A stretch of 64,000 nt of DNA from Thermococcus celer Vu 13 = JCM 8558 (GCF_002214365.1 NZ_CP014854.1:310001-374000); one strand, 5' to 3'. Numbered from the stretch's first letter, positions 39,063-47,847 are shown. Notes: generated by a model from the letters alone, not told the origin. A program made the numbers and translations.

Positions 39063-39215
39063 TCATGGGGCGGGTTCCGCGAGCGGCTTCACGTTGCGAG
39101 CGAAGAACTTCCTCACCGGCCCCTCCACCCTCAGGTAGAGCACCAGGAGAACCGTCTGGAAGAATATCCGGCCGACCAGGAACAGCATGGTGGTCATGGT
39201 CACGGTGGCAAACAT
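39063..39215 (-). CDS. Possible small membrane protein or gene remnant
   Basis: About 50 residues from ATG 39215 with one hydrophobic segment (MLFLVGRIFFQTVLLVLYL) and a basic end (VRKFFARNVKPL). The frame stays open upstream to 39302 but those codons look non-coding, and no ribosome site precedes the ATG. It may be a small inner-membrane protein or the end of a decayed gene. Convergent with the EamA gene. Confidence 0.35.
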   Translation of the reverse strand: MFATVTMTTMLFLVGRIFFQTVLLVLYLRVEGPVRKFFARNVKPLAEPAP

Positions 39216-39328
39216 GATCCATTCCCAATGCCCCGGACGTGCTCGTTCCAGCTTCCGCAGAGCTGCATAACCCGTACCCCCAGCTGGTCGGTTGTTCCTC
39301 ATTCGCAGTTTCCGCGGCCGGAAAGCAA

Positions 39329-39466
39329 AAACCTTATAAGTCCGCTCCCCAATTCTGCCCCGATACCCATGAGGGGGGAGTGTTTTATCCTTCGCTTCGC
39401 CCGTTCCGCGGCCTGAGTTCCCCTCGTTCTGGGTTAGTCACGGCTATCATTTCTGGAGGGTTTTCC
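39329..39466 (+). promoter_or_regulatory. ileS promoter and long leader with a short internal frame
   Basis: AAACCTTATAAG (39329-39340) is a strong TATA box, but ATG 39467 of ileS lies about 130 bases further on, giving a leader near 100 bases, long for Thermococcales. A 15-codon frame starts at ATG 39369, near the expected transcript start, and ends at TGA 39414-39416. GGAGGG (39455-39460) is the ileS ribosome site. The leader may regulate expression or reflect an extra promoter that I did not see. Confidence 0.45.
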
Positions 39467-42400
39467 ATGATAAAGGAACCGGAGTTTAGGGAGTACAGCC
39501 CAGGAAAGCTCGAGGAGAAGGTCGAGCGCTTCTGGAAGGAGAACGGCACGTACGAGAAGGTCAAGGCCAGCAGGGCTCACGGCCCGAAGTACTACTTCCT
39601 CGACGGGCCACCATACGTCAGCGGCGCGATACACCTCGGCACCGCCTGGAACAAGATAATCAAAGACATGATAATAAGGTTCAGGACGATGCAGGGCTAC
39701 AACGTGAGGAGACAGCCGGGCTTCGACATGCACGGTCTCCCGATAGAGGTCAAGGTCGAGCAGGCGCTCGGACTTAAGATAAAGAAGGACATAGAGGCCA
39801 AGGTGGGCGTTGACAACTTCATAAGGAAGTGCAAGGAGTTCGCGCTCAACAACCTCAAGGTGATGACCGAGCAGTTCAAGCAGCTCGGCGTCTGGATGGA
39901 CTGGGACAACCCGTACATGACGATAAAGAACGAGTACATCGAGTCTGGCTGGTTCACGCTCAGGCGCGCCTGGGAGAAGGGACTGCTCGAGAGGGACAAG
40001 AGGGTTCTCCACTGGTGCCCGCGCTGTGAGACGGCCTTAGCGGAGCACGAGGTTCGCGGCGAGTACAAGCTGAGGGAGGACCCGAGCGTATACGTCAAGT
40101 TCCCTGTCGAGGGGAAGGGGAACGAGTACCTCCTCATCTGGACGACGACGCCCTGGACGCTCCCGGCGAACCTCGCGGTAAGCGTTCACCCCGACTACGA
40201 CTACGCCAAAGTTAGGGTCGAGACGGAGAACGGCGAGGAGTACTGGATAATCGCGAAGGCCCTCGTGGAGCGGGTTCTCAACGAGGTCGGCGTTAAAGGC
40301 GAGATCGTTGAGGAGTTCAAGGGTAGAGACCTCGAGGGGCTCCGCTACGTCCACATTCTAATGGACGAGTACCCCGCTCAAAAGGGGTTCCGCGAGGGGT
40401 ACGAGTGGGCCCACCGCGTGATCCTCGGCGAGCACGTGACGCTCGAGGACGGTACCGGTCTCGTCCACACCGCCCCCGGTCACGGCGAGGAGGACTTCGA
40501 GATAGGCAGGAAGTACGGGCTTCCCGTTTACAGCCCGGTCGACGACGAGGGACGCTACACCGAGGGCAAATGGAGGGGAACCTACGTCAAGGACGCCGAC
40601 CCGGAGATAATAGAGCACCTAATCGAAAAGGGCTACCTCGTGAAGGCAGGAACGATAGAGCACCAGTACCCCCACTGCTGGCGCTGCAAGACGCCGCTAA
40701 TATTCCGCGCCACGGACCAGTGGTTCCTCAAGGTGAGCAAGGTCAAGGAGAACATCCTGAAGGAGAACGACGAGAAGGTCGAGTGGTACCCGGACTGGGT
40801 CAAGGTTCGCTACGACAACGGCGTGCTCAACTCGGGCGACTGGGTCATAAGTCGCCAGAGGTACTGGGGCATACCCCTCCCGATATGGGAGAGCGAGGAC
40901 GGCGAGGTTCACGTCGTCGGCTCGTTCAGGGAACTCGTGGAACTCAGCGTCGCGATAGAGGTGGACGGCGAGCGGGTTGAGCTTCCGGAGGACTACGAGG
41001 AGAAGCTTAAGGTCATCGAGGAGAGGCTTGGGCCCGAGGACCTCCACAGGCCCTACGTCGACGCCTTCATCATAAGGGTGAACGGCAGGGAGATGCGCCG
41101 CGTAAAGGACGTCGTCGACGTCTGGTTCGACAGCGGGATCGCCAGCTGGGCCTCCCTCGACTACCCGAGGACGAAGGAGGAGTTTGAGAAGCTCTGGCCC
41201 GCGGACTTCATAGTGGAGGGAGAGGACCAGGTCACGAAGTGGTTCTACTCCCAGCAGGCCGCCTCGGTCATAGCCTTCGGCACCGTCCCCTACAAAAAGG
41301 TGGCGATGCACGGCTACGTCCTCGACGAGAAGGGCGACAAGATGAGCAAGAGCCTCGGAAACATCATTCGGCCTGAGGAGGTCGTTCAGAGGGAGGGAAG
41401 GGACCCGTTCCGCTTCTACATGCTCTGGGCGACGAACCCGTGGGAGAACCTGCGCTTCAGCTGGAAGGGCCTCGCCCAGGTCAAGAGGATGCTCAACATA
41501 CTCTGGAACGTCTACGTCCTGAGCGCCACCTACATGAGCCTTGACAAGTTCGACCCCACCAAGCTCAAGCCCGAGGAGCTTCCCTTCCGCGAGGAGGACA
41601 GGTGGATACTCAGCAGGGTCAACGGGCTCATCAACGAGGTCACGGAAGGGATAGAGACCTTCAGGTTAACGAGGGCGACGAGGGCGATACACAACTTCGT
41701 GGTCGAGGACCTCAGCCGCTGGTACGTCAGGCTCATCAGGAAGCGCATGTGGGTCGAAGGCGACGATCCCGACAAGCTGGCCGCATACTACACCGTCTGG
41801 AAGGTCTTCGACGTTCTCCTAAGGCTGATGGCCCCCTTCACGCCCTACATAACCGAGGAGATATACGGGAACATGCTGAGGCCGTTCCTCGGCGTCGAGA
41901 GCGTCCACATGCTCGACTGGCCGGCGGTTGACGAGGCGGCGAGGGACGAGGAACTCGAGAGGGAGATGGAGGCGATAAGGAGGATAGTCGAGGCAGGCTC
42001 GAGCGCAAGACAGAGGGCGGGGATAAAGCTCCGCTACCCGGTCAGGAGGATAACGATCGAGACCGAAAATGAGACCGTTGCGAAGGCCGTCGAGAAGCTT
42101 AATAGAATCCTGAGGGACCAGCTCAACGCCAAGGAGGTCGTCGTTGGAAAGGTCGAGAGGGAGACCGTCATAAAGCCCAACTTCGCCAGGATCGGCCCAG
42201 AGTTCAGGGGGGACGCGAGGTTCGTGACGGCGTGGATAAACGAGCACGGAAGGGAGCTCTACGAGGCGGGCGAGATGGACGTCGAGCTCAACGGAAAGAC
42301 CTTCCACCTGACGAGGGAGCACCTGAACGTGGAGGAGAAACTGCCCGACTTCCTCATCGGCGAGGACTTCGAGGGCGGCAGGGTCTTCGTGGACAAAACC

Positions 42401-42670
42401 CTCACGAGGGAGCTTCTGGCGGAGGGCCTCGCGAGGGAGTTCGTCAGGAGAATCCAGGAGATGAGGAAGAGGCTCGACCTGGACGTCAACGACAGGATAG
42501 TCGTAACCATCGAGACGAGCGACGAGAACCGCGAACTCCTCAAGGAGAACCTCGACTACGTAATGGGCGAAACGAGGGCCGTCGGGGTAACCTTCGGCGA
42601 GGCCAAAGGCTACGTCGTCGAGTGGCCCGAGGTTCAGGCGAAGATAGGGATAGAGAAGGTTGAGGGCTGA
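39467..42670 (+). CDS. ileS: Isoleucyl-tRNA synthetase
   Basis: A 1067-residue class I synthetase that charges tRNA-Ile. The HIGH-type signature is in GPPYVSGAIHLGTAWN and the KMSKS loop is DKMSKSLGN. Between them is the editing domain (TTTPWTLPANLAVSVHP, GTGLVHTAPGHGEED) that removes mischarged valine. The anticodon-binding part and a long C-terminal region follow. Start ATG 39467 has GGAGGG seven bases upstream. Length and layout are those of archaeal/eukaryotic-type IleRS. Confidence 0.97.
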   Translation: MIKEPEFREYSPGKLEEKVERFWKENGTYEKVKASRAHGPKYYFLDGPPYVSGAIHLGTAWNKIIKDMIIRFRTMQGYNVRRQPGFDMHGLPIEVKVEQALGLKIKKDIEAKVGVDNFIRKCKEFALNNLKVMTEQFKQLGVWMDWDNPYMTIKNEYIESGWFTLRRAWEKGLLERDKRVLHWCPRCETALAEHEVRGEYKLREDPSVYVKFPVEGKGNEYLLIWTTTPWTLPANLAVSVHPDYDYAKVRVETENGEEYWIIAKALVERVLNEVGVKGEIVEEFKGRDLEGLRYVHILMDEYPAQKGFREGYEWAHRVILGEHVTLEDGTGLVHTAPGHGEEDFEIGRKYGLPVYSPVDDEGRYTEGKWRGTYVKDADPEIIEHLIEKGYLVKAGTIEHQYPHCWRCKTPLIFRATDQWFLKVSKVKENILKENDEKVEWYPDWVKVRYDNGVLNSGDWVISRQRYWGIPLPIWESEDGEVHVVGSFRELVELSVAIEVDGERVELPEDYEEKLKVIEERLGPEDLHRPYVDAFIIRVNGREMRRVKDVVDVWFDSGIASWASLDYPRTKEEFEKLWPADFIVEGEDQVTKWFYSQQAASVIAFGTVPYKKVAMHGYVLDEKGDKMSKSLGNIIRPEEVVQREGRDPFRFYMLWATNPWENLRFSWKGLAQVKRMLNILWNVYVLSATYMSLDKFDPTKLKPEELPFREEDRWILSRVNGLINEVTEGIETFRLTRATRAIHNFVVEDLSRWYVRLIRKRMWVEGDDPDKLAAYYTVWKVFDVLLRLMAPFTPYITEEIYGNMLRPFLGVESVHMLDWPAVDEAARDEELEREMEAIRRIVEAGSSARQRAGIKLRYPVRRITIETENETVAKAVEKLNRILRDQLNAKEVVVGKVERETVIKPNFARIGPEFRGDARFVTAWINEHGRELYEAGEMDVELNGKTFHLTREHLNVEEKLPDFLIGEDFEGGRVFVDKTLTRELLAEGLAREFVRRIQEMRKRLDLDVNDRIVVTIETSDENRELLKENLDYVMGETRAVGVTFGEAKGYVVEWPEVQAKIGIEKVEG

Positions 42671-42818
42671 GCCCCTGTTTTTACTCTAATTTTCTTTCTG
42701 GACCAATCAACAGCACGGCCAGCGCAACGATGACGATCCGGCCGTGGGGGCTCCATCATCAACTTCGCCCAACGGCCCCCCAGCAGGGAGTCCAGGAACG
42801 TTGCGGTGCCGTTTCTCC

Positions 42819-44108
42819 CTACCGCTTCATTTTGTGTGAGAGTGTATCACTTTGCGTCGGCGGTAAGGAGTTCCACCTCAACCATCTGGATTTCTCAATC
42901 CAGATGGCTTCACTGGTGGCGGTCGAGGCTAACGGCACGAGCCTCCCATCCACGAAAAACCCCCCAGAGCTTAGAGCAGAGCTCCCATCACCCTGAAGGG
43001 CCCTCAAATACAAATTCCAGACAGCAAGAACATCACGATGCCAAACCTCACCACCAGCAGAGCAAACCCCAAACCGACCATCCTCGTACTCCACAACAGC
43101 ATTGTGAACAGGACAAATTCTTGAAGTGTTCTTCGGATTCACTCTTATCACAGGAACACCATACTCTCTTGCCTTCTCCTCAATAGCCTTCTGTACCCCC
43201 AAGAATGCTGACTGATAAATCCTGTGCCGAAGCTGTTTATCACCAACCCTCTCCAACATCCTCCTTGGAACGTTCTTCGGAAGCTTCTCCAAGATTATTC
43301 CAGCATTTCTCTTTTTTGCCTCTTTGACAATTATTTTCGCAAGCTTGAGGCGAACGTCCCTCTTTTTATCCTTCTCACGAAGCTTTCTCAAAATCTTCCT
43401 CTTCTTTTCATTTCTTGAGCCAAGCTTTTTATCCCACTTCTTCTGAACCCTTTTCCTCCTGTAATAATACCCGAGAGTGATTTTCTTCTGTCCAGTCTCA
43501 AAAATCACTGGCGTGAAATCAACGAGTGCGGTAACGTTGTCCTCATTCACATCAACAGAAATCCACGATTTTGCCTTATACTGCTCAACATCCTTGAAAA
43601 AGGTTAGGTAAATAATCAGCCTCCTCTCTTTTTTGTCAGGCTTTATTCTCGCTTGAGAGGCCAGTTTCCAGCCCGAATTCACTGTCTTCCAATAATGCTT
43701 GTGCGCCTCAAGACCAACCTCAATCCAGCCCTTGTGCGTGGTTATCTTTATGACAGTTAGTCCAGCACGCCACAGGTGGTCATCAAGCCATATTGAAACA
43801 TTCCTGACTTCTGGATACACCTTCTCGGCGAGGCCTTTCCTCTTCCTCTTCAGAAAGCTTTTTGCCCTCAAGGCTGAATCTTGGCAGACCGTGTATGCAT
43901 AGTGAGAGGGAAGTTGTGGATAAAACTCTCTCAAAAATCTGTATTTTTCAGCCTTCAGCTTTACAAAAGAGGTTGTTTCATTCTGAACTGCAAACAGGAC
44001 AGTCTGAAGGAGCATTTCTCGATACATTCCCTCAAGCTCGACGAATATTTTGGAAACCTTTTTCGGAAGCCTTTCAGACTTCAAAACAACGGTCTTCGTA
44101 ACCCTCAT
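42819..44108 (-). CDS. tnpB: TnpB RNA-guided nuclease of an IS607-type element
   Basis: A 429-residue protein. The RuvC-like catalytic residues are kept: D186 in ISVDVNEDNVT, E274 in IILEKLPKN and D359 in WHRDVLAVWN. A zinc-ribbon-like part lies between the last two (C332-P-V-H, C349), with His replacing the second Cys and no obvious fourth Cys. TnpB proteins cut DNA guided by an RNA that overlaps the 3' end of their own gene. The gene is full length with no stops, and GCTGA precedes ATG 44108. Nuclease activity is inferred from intact residues. Confidence 0.9.
   Translation of the reverse strand: MRVTKTVVLKSERLPKKVSKIFVELEGMYREMLLQTVLFAVQNETTSFVKLKAEKYRFLREFYPQLPSHYAYTVCQDSALRAKSFLKRKRKGLAEKVYPEVRNVSIWLDDHLWRAGLTVIKITTHKGWIEVGLEAHKHYWKTVNSGWKLASQARIKPDKKERRLIIYLTFFKDVEQYKAKSWISVDVNEDNVTALVDFTPVIFETGQKKITLGYYYRRKRVQKKWDKKLGSRNEKKRKILRKLREKDKKRDVRLKLAKIIVKEAKKRNAGIILEKLPKNVPRRMLERVGDKQLRHRIYQSAFLGVQKAIEEKAREYGVPVIRVNPKNTSRICPVHNAVVEYEDGRFGVCSAGGEVWHRDVLAVWNLYLRALQGDGSSALSSGGFFVDGRLVPLASTATSEAIWIEKSRWLRWNSLPPTQSDTLSHKMKR
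42882..42907 (-). repeat. Perfect hairpin in the 3' end of tnpB, candidate guide-RNA stem
   Basis: CCATCTGGATT (42882-42892) and AATCCAGATGG (42897-42907) are perfect 11-base arms around the loop TCTC. The repeat lies in the last 30 codons of tnpB. In IS200/IS605 and IS607 elements the guide RNA (omega RNA) covers this end and runs beyond it, so the hairpin may be one of its stems, although it also codes for an in-frame W-I-E-K-S-R-W segment. Confidence 0.6.
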
Positions 44109-44114
44109 TCAGCT

Positions 44115-44226
44115 TCAACCTCTTTCAATAACTGTCTTTATTTTACCAGAATAAATCCATCTTGATTGTTATGAAACTAACACCAAGAACTTCAGCGACT
44201 TGTCTTGGAGTGAGCATTCTCTCCAT
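44115..44226 (-). pseudogene. Remnant of IS607 serine recombinase TnpA (HTH part only)
   Basis: From ATG 44226 the frame gives MERMLTPRQVAEVLGVSFIT then IK, the MerR-like DNA-binding start of IS607 TnpA. Two bases appear to be missing after the IK codons; the next frame continues as WIYSGKIKTVIERG and stops at TGA 44115-44117, a few bases before tnpB. The whole serine-recombinase catalytic domain, about 150 or more residues, is gone, with the extreme C-terminus apparently kept. The gene is not functional. Confidence 0.8.
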
Positions 44227-44367
44227 GGCACACACCTACACACAACGATACACAATGAAACTTGTAAAGTTTTCTGCCCCCTTACGTCCCGTGAATTGAC
44301 CGTTTTGTGCCGAACGCGGTCTGGAACGACCCACTCAAAAACCGTAAAAATAAGGGAGTTGGTGGTT

Positions 44368-44958
44368 CTAAGGTCTCACCGCAACGTCCCATTTCTCCCC
44401 GTCCTCAACAACCCCTATCGCCAGAACCGGATGGGCGAAGTCGAGTTTCAGGACGTTCTCTGCGAGCTCCCCGGCCTTTGAGAAGCTTAGCTCCAGCCCC
44501 TCGACGCCGTCCACGTTGTACGTTGCCGTGAAAAAGGCCTTCCCTTCCACCAGCTTAACGGACCTGACCCAGAGCTCATCCCGCCCAACGAAGCCGAGCC
44601 AGCCCTTCTCCTTTCCGCGCTCGACCACCGCGGCTATCCTCGGCGTGTCGTACTCATCCCGCTCGTAGTCGAGGGCGTCGAGCGTACGTATCAAAGCCTT
44701 CCTCGGGCTCTCCTCCTCGAGGGCCTGCGCCACGAAGGCCGTCTGGAGGCCGTTGCTGACCACCGCGTACCTTTCGAGCAGTTTCACAACGGGGTAGCTC
44801 ACGTATGGGTTGTCCGTCTCGGTCTGGTTGGCGATGTAAACCTCGTTTCCTCTGATTACGGCCTTCCTATTGGGAAAAGAGCGGGAGTTCAGGCGGTAGA
44901 AGGCGAAGGGCCTGCCACCACTGAGGCCAATCCCGAGCATCCTCCCGACGTACCTCAA
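44368..44958 (-). CDS. purO: Archaeal IMP cyclohydrolase
   Basis: A 196-residue enzyme of the archaeal PurO family, closing FAICAR to IMP, the last step of purine synthesis. The N-terminal YVGRMLGIGLSGGRPFAFYR and SRSFPNRKAV motifs and the family length fit. It is the last gene of thiC-purC-purP-purO with a four-base overlap with purP. PurO replaces the PurH cyclohydrolase of bacteria. Downstream, 44227-44367 shows nothing apart from possible insertion-element end sequence. Confidence 0.92.
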   Translation of the reverse strand: MRYVGRMLGIGLSGGRPFAFYRLNSRSFPNRKAVIRGNEVYIANQTETDNPYVSYPVVKLLERYAVVSNGLQTAFVAQALEEESPRKALIRTLDALDYERDEYDTPRIAAVVERGKEKGWLGFVGRDELWVRSVKLVEGKAFFTATYNVDGVEGLELSFSKAGELAENVLKLDFAHPVLAIGVVEDGEKWDVAVRP

Positions 44959-45887
44959 GTTACCACCTCCCCGAGGCGATCCTCTTCGAGGGCGAGCCTT
45001 ACCTCACGGGCCACTCTCTCGCCCATGAGCATCGGTTCTCCCCAGTAGATGGATGAATACCAGTGCCCCGCGTTGCTACCCCCGTCTATGCGCGAGGCGA
45101 AGCCCATGCAGTGGAACTCCCCGTCGTAGGCGAAGTGGAGGGCGAAGGGTCCGATGACGCCCGGTGGCTCGAGTTCCCGCAGGGCATCGACGAAGGCCAG
45201 CCCGTGGTCGTAGAGCTCGGGGAGGAGGGACTCCCTCAGGGCTACGGGCTTGTTTCCGGCTATCGTGTAGGGCAGGACCTTGAAGGGCCGCCTCTTGTTC
45301 GCGTCCGCGACTATTAGCCTCTCGTCGACGCCGAAGAGCTCCAGACGGTTCAGAATCGGCGAGTAGAAGAAGTGGACGTAGATGTAAACGCCATCGACGA
45401 AGCGCTCTATTCTGTACGGTTCACCCAGTCCAGCCGTCCTCTCCTCCAGTTCGCGGCCGTAGGCAGGGAAGTGCCCGCTCCCGCCCCGGGGCCCTTCGAG
45501 GCGGACGAAGTAGAGTCCATCGGGCTTAACGTCTTCGGGCTCCACTACCTCGACCGCAGGGATGCCCGCCTCCTCCAGGGCCCTGTCCTGAAGGTCGAAC
45601 CTCGTTTCCCACTTGAGGAAGCGCCTGTTGCCGAAGAACCGGGCTTTTGCCCTCTCGATTGCCTCTACACCGAGGTAGGCCACGAAGGAGCCGTGGGGCA
45701 CGACGATGCCGTCGTCCTCAAGTATCGCCCCCATGTCCTCCGTCACGACGAGTTCGTCCACGAGCGGGAGGGAGGAGTAGAAGGCCTTTCTACCCGGTTT
45801 GACGTAGAGTCTCGTCTCGAAGCCTTCCCTCCTGGCTCCCATCAGTACCTGGAGGGAGGAGTGCGAGGCTATGGTCGAGATCCTCAT
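44955..45887 (-). CDS. purP: Formate-dependent FAICAR synthetase (ATP-grasp)
   Basis: A 310-residue ATP-grasp ligase that formylates AICAR with formate and ATP. Landmarks are STIASHSSLQVLMGARREGF at the N-terminus, GIVVPHGSFVAYLG, FVRLEGPRGGSGHF (ATP-binding), VDGVYIYVHFFYSPI and DGGSNAGHWYSSIYWG. Archaea use PurP where bacteria use a PurH transformylase, so no folate is needed. It overlaps purC and purO by four bases each. Thermococcales often have several PurP paralogues; this one, next to purO, is the likely biosynthetic enzyme. Confidence 0.92.
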   Translation of the reverse strand: MRISTIASHSSLQVLMGARREGFETRLYVKPGRKAFYSSLPLVDELVVTEDMGAILEDDGIVVPHGSFVAYLGVEAIERAKARFFGNRRFLKWETRFDLQDRALEEAGIPAVEVVEPEDVKPDGLYFVRLEGPRGGSGHFPAYGRELEERTAGLGEPYRIERFVDGVYIYVHFFYSPILNRLELFGVDERLIVADANKRRPFKVLPYTIAGNKPVALRESLLPELYDHGLAFVDALRELEPPGVIGPFALHFAYDGEFHCMGFASRIDGGSNAGHWYSSIYWGEPMLMGERVAREVRLALEEDRLGEVVT

Positions 45888-46543
45888 TCAACCACCCCCA
45901 GTAGCTCTTCCTGAGTCAGGAGCCTTCCTTCCTTCATAACGCGCATGGTGTCGCCGCTGAGCTCGTCTATAACCAGAAGCTCCCCGTTCAGCCTGCCGAA
46001 CTCCAGCTTGAAGTCCACCGGATCGAGCCCCTTCTCCAGGAAAAACTCCCTCAGGATCCCGGCAACCAGCCTCGTTGTCTCCTTCATTCTCTCCAGCTCT
46101 TCCTCGCTCGCTATGCCGAGCCGCGACACGGCTTCCTCGGTTATGAGGGGGTCGCCCAGGGAGTCGTCCTTGAGCGTGAACTCCACCATCCTCAGCTCCC
46201 GAAGGGGCTCCACCCAGCCGCGGTACCGCCTGAGGAAGCTTCCGTAGGCTTTGAAGCGATAAACCACCTCGAGCGGAATCCTCTCCGCCTTGAGAAAGCG
46301 CGCTCTCCTGTCGTCAATGCGCTCGACGAAGTGCGTCCTTACGCCGTTCCTCCCCAGCAGGTTGAAGAAGAACTCAGTCTGCCGGAGAACCGCACTCCCC
46401 TTTCCCGTTCTCACCCCGATAACGGAGTTGCCGCCTGTGTCCTCCCTCCCGTTCTCCCCGAGAAGGGAGTCCTTGAAGTAAAAGATGAGGTAGGGGCCGT
46501 CCTCGTAGACGTCCTTCGTCTTGCCGCGGTAGACGAGCCTCAT
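45884..46543 (-). CDS. purC: SAICAR synthetase
   Basis: A 219-residue phosphoribosylaminoimidazole-succinocarboxamide synthase, joining CAIR and aspartate with ATP. It opens LVYRGKTKDVYEDG, has the PLEVVYRFKAYGSFLRRY segment, and the C-terminal signature KLEFGRLNGELLVIDELSGD. Full length. It overlaps thiC and purP by four bases each. Its substrate CAIR is made from AIR, the compound that ThiC consumes. Confidence 0.95.
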   Translation of the reverse strand: MRLVYRGKTKDVYEDGPYLIFYFKDSLLGENGREDTGGNSVIGVRTGKGSAVLRQTEFFFNLLGRNGVRTHFVERIDDRRARFLKAERIPLEVVYRFKAYGSFLRRYRGWVEPLRELRMVEFTLKDDSLGDPLITEEAVSRLGIASEEELERMKETTRLVAGILREFFLEKGLDPVDFKLEFGRLNGELLVIDELSGDTMRVMKEGRLLTQEELLGVVE

Positions 46544-47829
46544 TCGGCCTCACCCTTCCTCAGCATCTCGTTGATGAGCTTTATTGCGCACAGGTCGCCG
46601 CACATAGAGCACGCCTCGGTCTTCGTCGGCCTCTCCTTCCTTATCTCAAGGAATCGTTCTTTGTCCTCGCTTAGCTCGAACTGCCTCGCCCAGTTCAGCC
46701 TCCCCCTCGCCAGGCTCATGAGGTAGTCCCGCTTGAAGTCCTCCTCAAAGCGGGTCAGGTTCACGGCGTGGGCGGCTATCCTCGTCGCTATGACCCCTTC
46801 CCTGACGTGTTCGGTTGTTGGTAGACCGAGGTGCTCCGCGGGGGTAACGTAGCAGAGGAAGTCCGCACCGTTCAGCGCCGCTATCGCTCCCCCGATGGCC
46901 GCGGTTACGTGGTCGTAGCCCGGGAAGACGTCCGTGACTATGGGGCCGAGCACGTAGAAGGGGGCGTTGTCCGTGGCGACCTTGGCGAGCTTCACCTGGG
47001 CCGCTATCTGGTCTATCGGAACGTGGCCGGGCCCCTCCACCATCGTCTGCACCCCCGCCTCCCTGGCCCTCCTCACGAGCCTGCCGAGGGTGTAGAGTTC
47101 GGCCGTCTGGAGCTCGTCGCCCGCGTCGGGCAGTCCACCGGGTCTAAGGCCGTCGCCGAGGCTCAGAACGACGTCGTACTCCCTTGCGAGCTCGAGGAGG
47201 TAGTCGTAATCCCTGTAGAAGGGGTTCTCCTCGTCCCAGTGGAGTATCCAAGCCGCCAGAAACGTTCCGCCGCGGGAGACCATGCCGACGACCCTCTTCG
47301 TCCGCTTCATCTTCTCCACGACCTCTTTCGTGACCCCCGCGTGTATCGTCGCGTAGTCAACGCCGTCCCCGAAGTGCTTCTCCACGGCCCTCCACATGTC
47401 CTCCTCATCCATCTCGATGATGGCCTTCCCCCTTGCCAGCATCTCCTCCGCGGCCTGGTAGATGGGAACCGTCCCAACGGGGACGTTGACGGCCCGCATT
47501 ATGGCCTTTCTTATCCCGTCGAGGTCGCCACCTGTCGAGAGGTCCATTATCGTGTCGGCCCCGTACTTCACCGCCGTCCTGGCCTTCTCTATCTCCGCCT
47601 CCACGTCCACTATGTCGCGTGACGTCCCCACGTTGGCGTTGACCTTTACGCGGACGGTCTCACCGACGGCTACAGGCTTCACCCAGTCGTGCCTCACGTT
47701 GCGGAATATCACCGTGCGCCCCCTGGCGACGCTCCTCCTGAGCTTCTCGGCGCTTATCCCCTCGCGCTCCGCTACAAACCTCATCTCTTCGGTAACGGTT
47801 CCACGCCTGGCATCCTCGAGCTGGGTCAT
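46540..47829 (-). CDS. thiC: HMP-P synthase (radical SAM, thiamine biosynthesis)
   Basis: A 429-residue enzyme that rearranges AIR into the thiamine pyrimidine HMP-phosphate. The C-terminal iron-sulfur motif is CSMCGDLCAIK (C-x2-C-x4-C), and MDLSTGGDL, SLGDGLRPGG and MVEGPGHVPID are family blocks. ATG 47829 follows GGTGGTGTGG; an in-frame start at 47862 would add residues that overlap the promoter. It is first in an operon with purC, purP and purO, coupling the two users of AIR. Confidence 0.97.
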   Translation of the reverse strand: MTQLEDARRGTVTEEMRFVAEREGISAEKLRRSVARGRTVIFRNVRHDWVKPVAVGETVRVKVNANVGTSRDIVDVEAEIEKARTAVKYGADTIMDLSTGGDLDGIRKAIMRAVNVPVGTVPIYQAAEEMLARGKAIIEMDEEDMWRAVEKHFGDGVDYATIHAGVTKEVVEKMKRTKRVVGMVSRGGTFLAAWILHWDEENPFYRDYDYLLELAREYDVVLSLGDGLRPGGLPDAGDELQTAELYTLGRLVRRAREAGVQTMVEGPGHVPIDQIAAQVKLAKVATDNAPFYVLGPIVTDVFPGYDHVTAAIGGAIAALNGADFLCYVTPAEHLGLPTTEHVREGVIATRIAAHAVNLTRFEEDFKRDYLMSLARGRLNWARQFELSEDKERFLEIRKERPTKTEACSMCGDLCAIKLINEMLRKGEAE

Positions 47830-47847
47830 CCACACCACCATAATAAA

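Larger units (their letters stand above)
42819..44226 (-). mobile_element. IS607-type insertion element, TnpA-deleted, with TnpB
   Basis: Minus-strand element consisting of a reduced tnpA (44115-44226) followed at once by tnpB (42819-44108). The order tnpA-tnpB and the HTH opening of TnpA place it in IS607 rather than IS200/IS605. The outer ends are not certain: sequences flanking the genes (about 44227-44262 with ACACAACGATACACAATG, and about 42810-42850 with GTGTATCAC) may contain the ends. It sits between ileS and the 3' end of purO and interrupts no gene I can identify. Without TnpA it can only move if a relative supplies it. Confidence 0.75.

Noticed and set aside
42671-42818. Possible gene tail on the minus strand (IVIVALAVLLIGPERKLE), TatA-like
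   Set aside because: Only 18-24 codons with a stop just upstream and no start signal. It might be a relic of a gene disrupted near the insertion element but cannot be supported.
46831-47622. Plus-strand open frame of 263 codons
   Set aside because: Antisense of thiC with no start signals.
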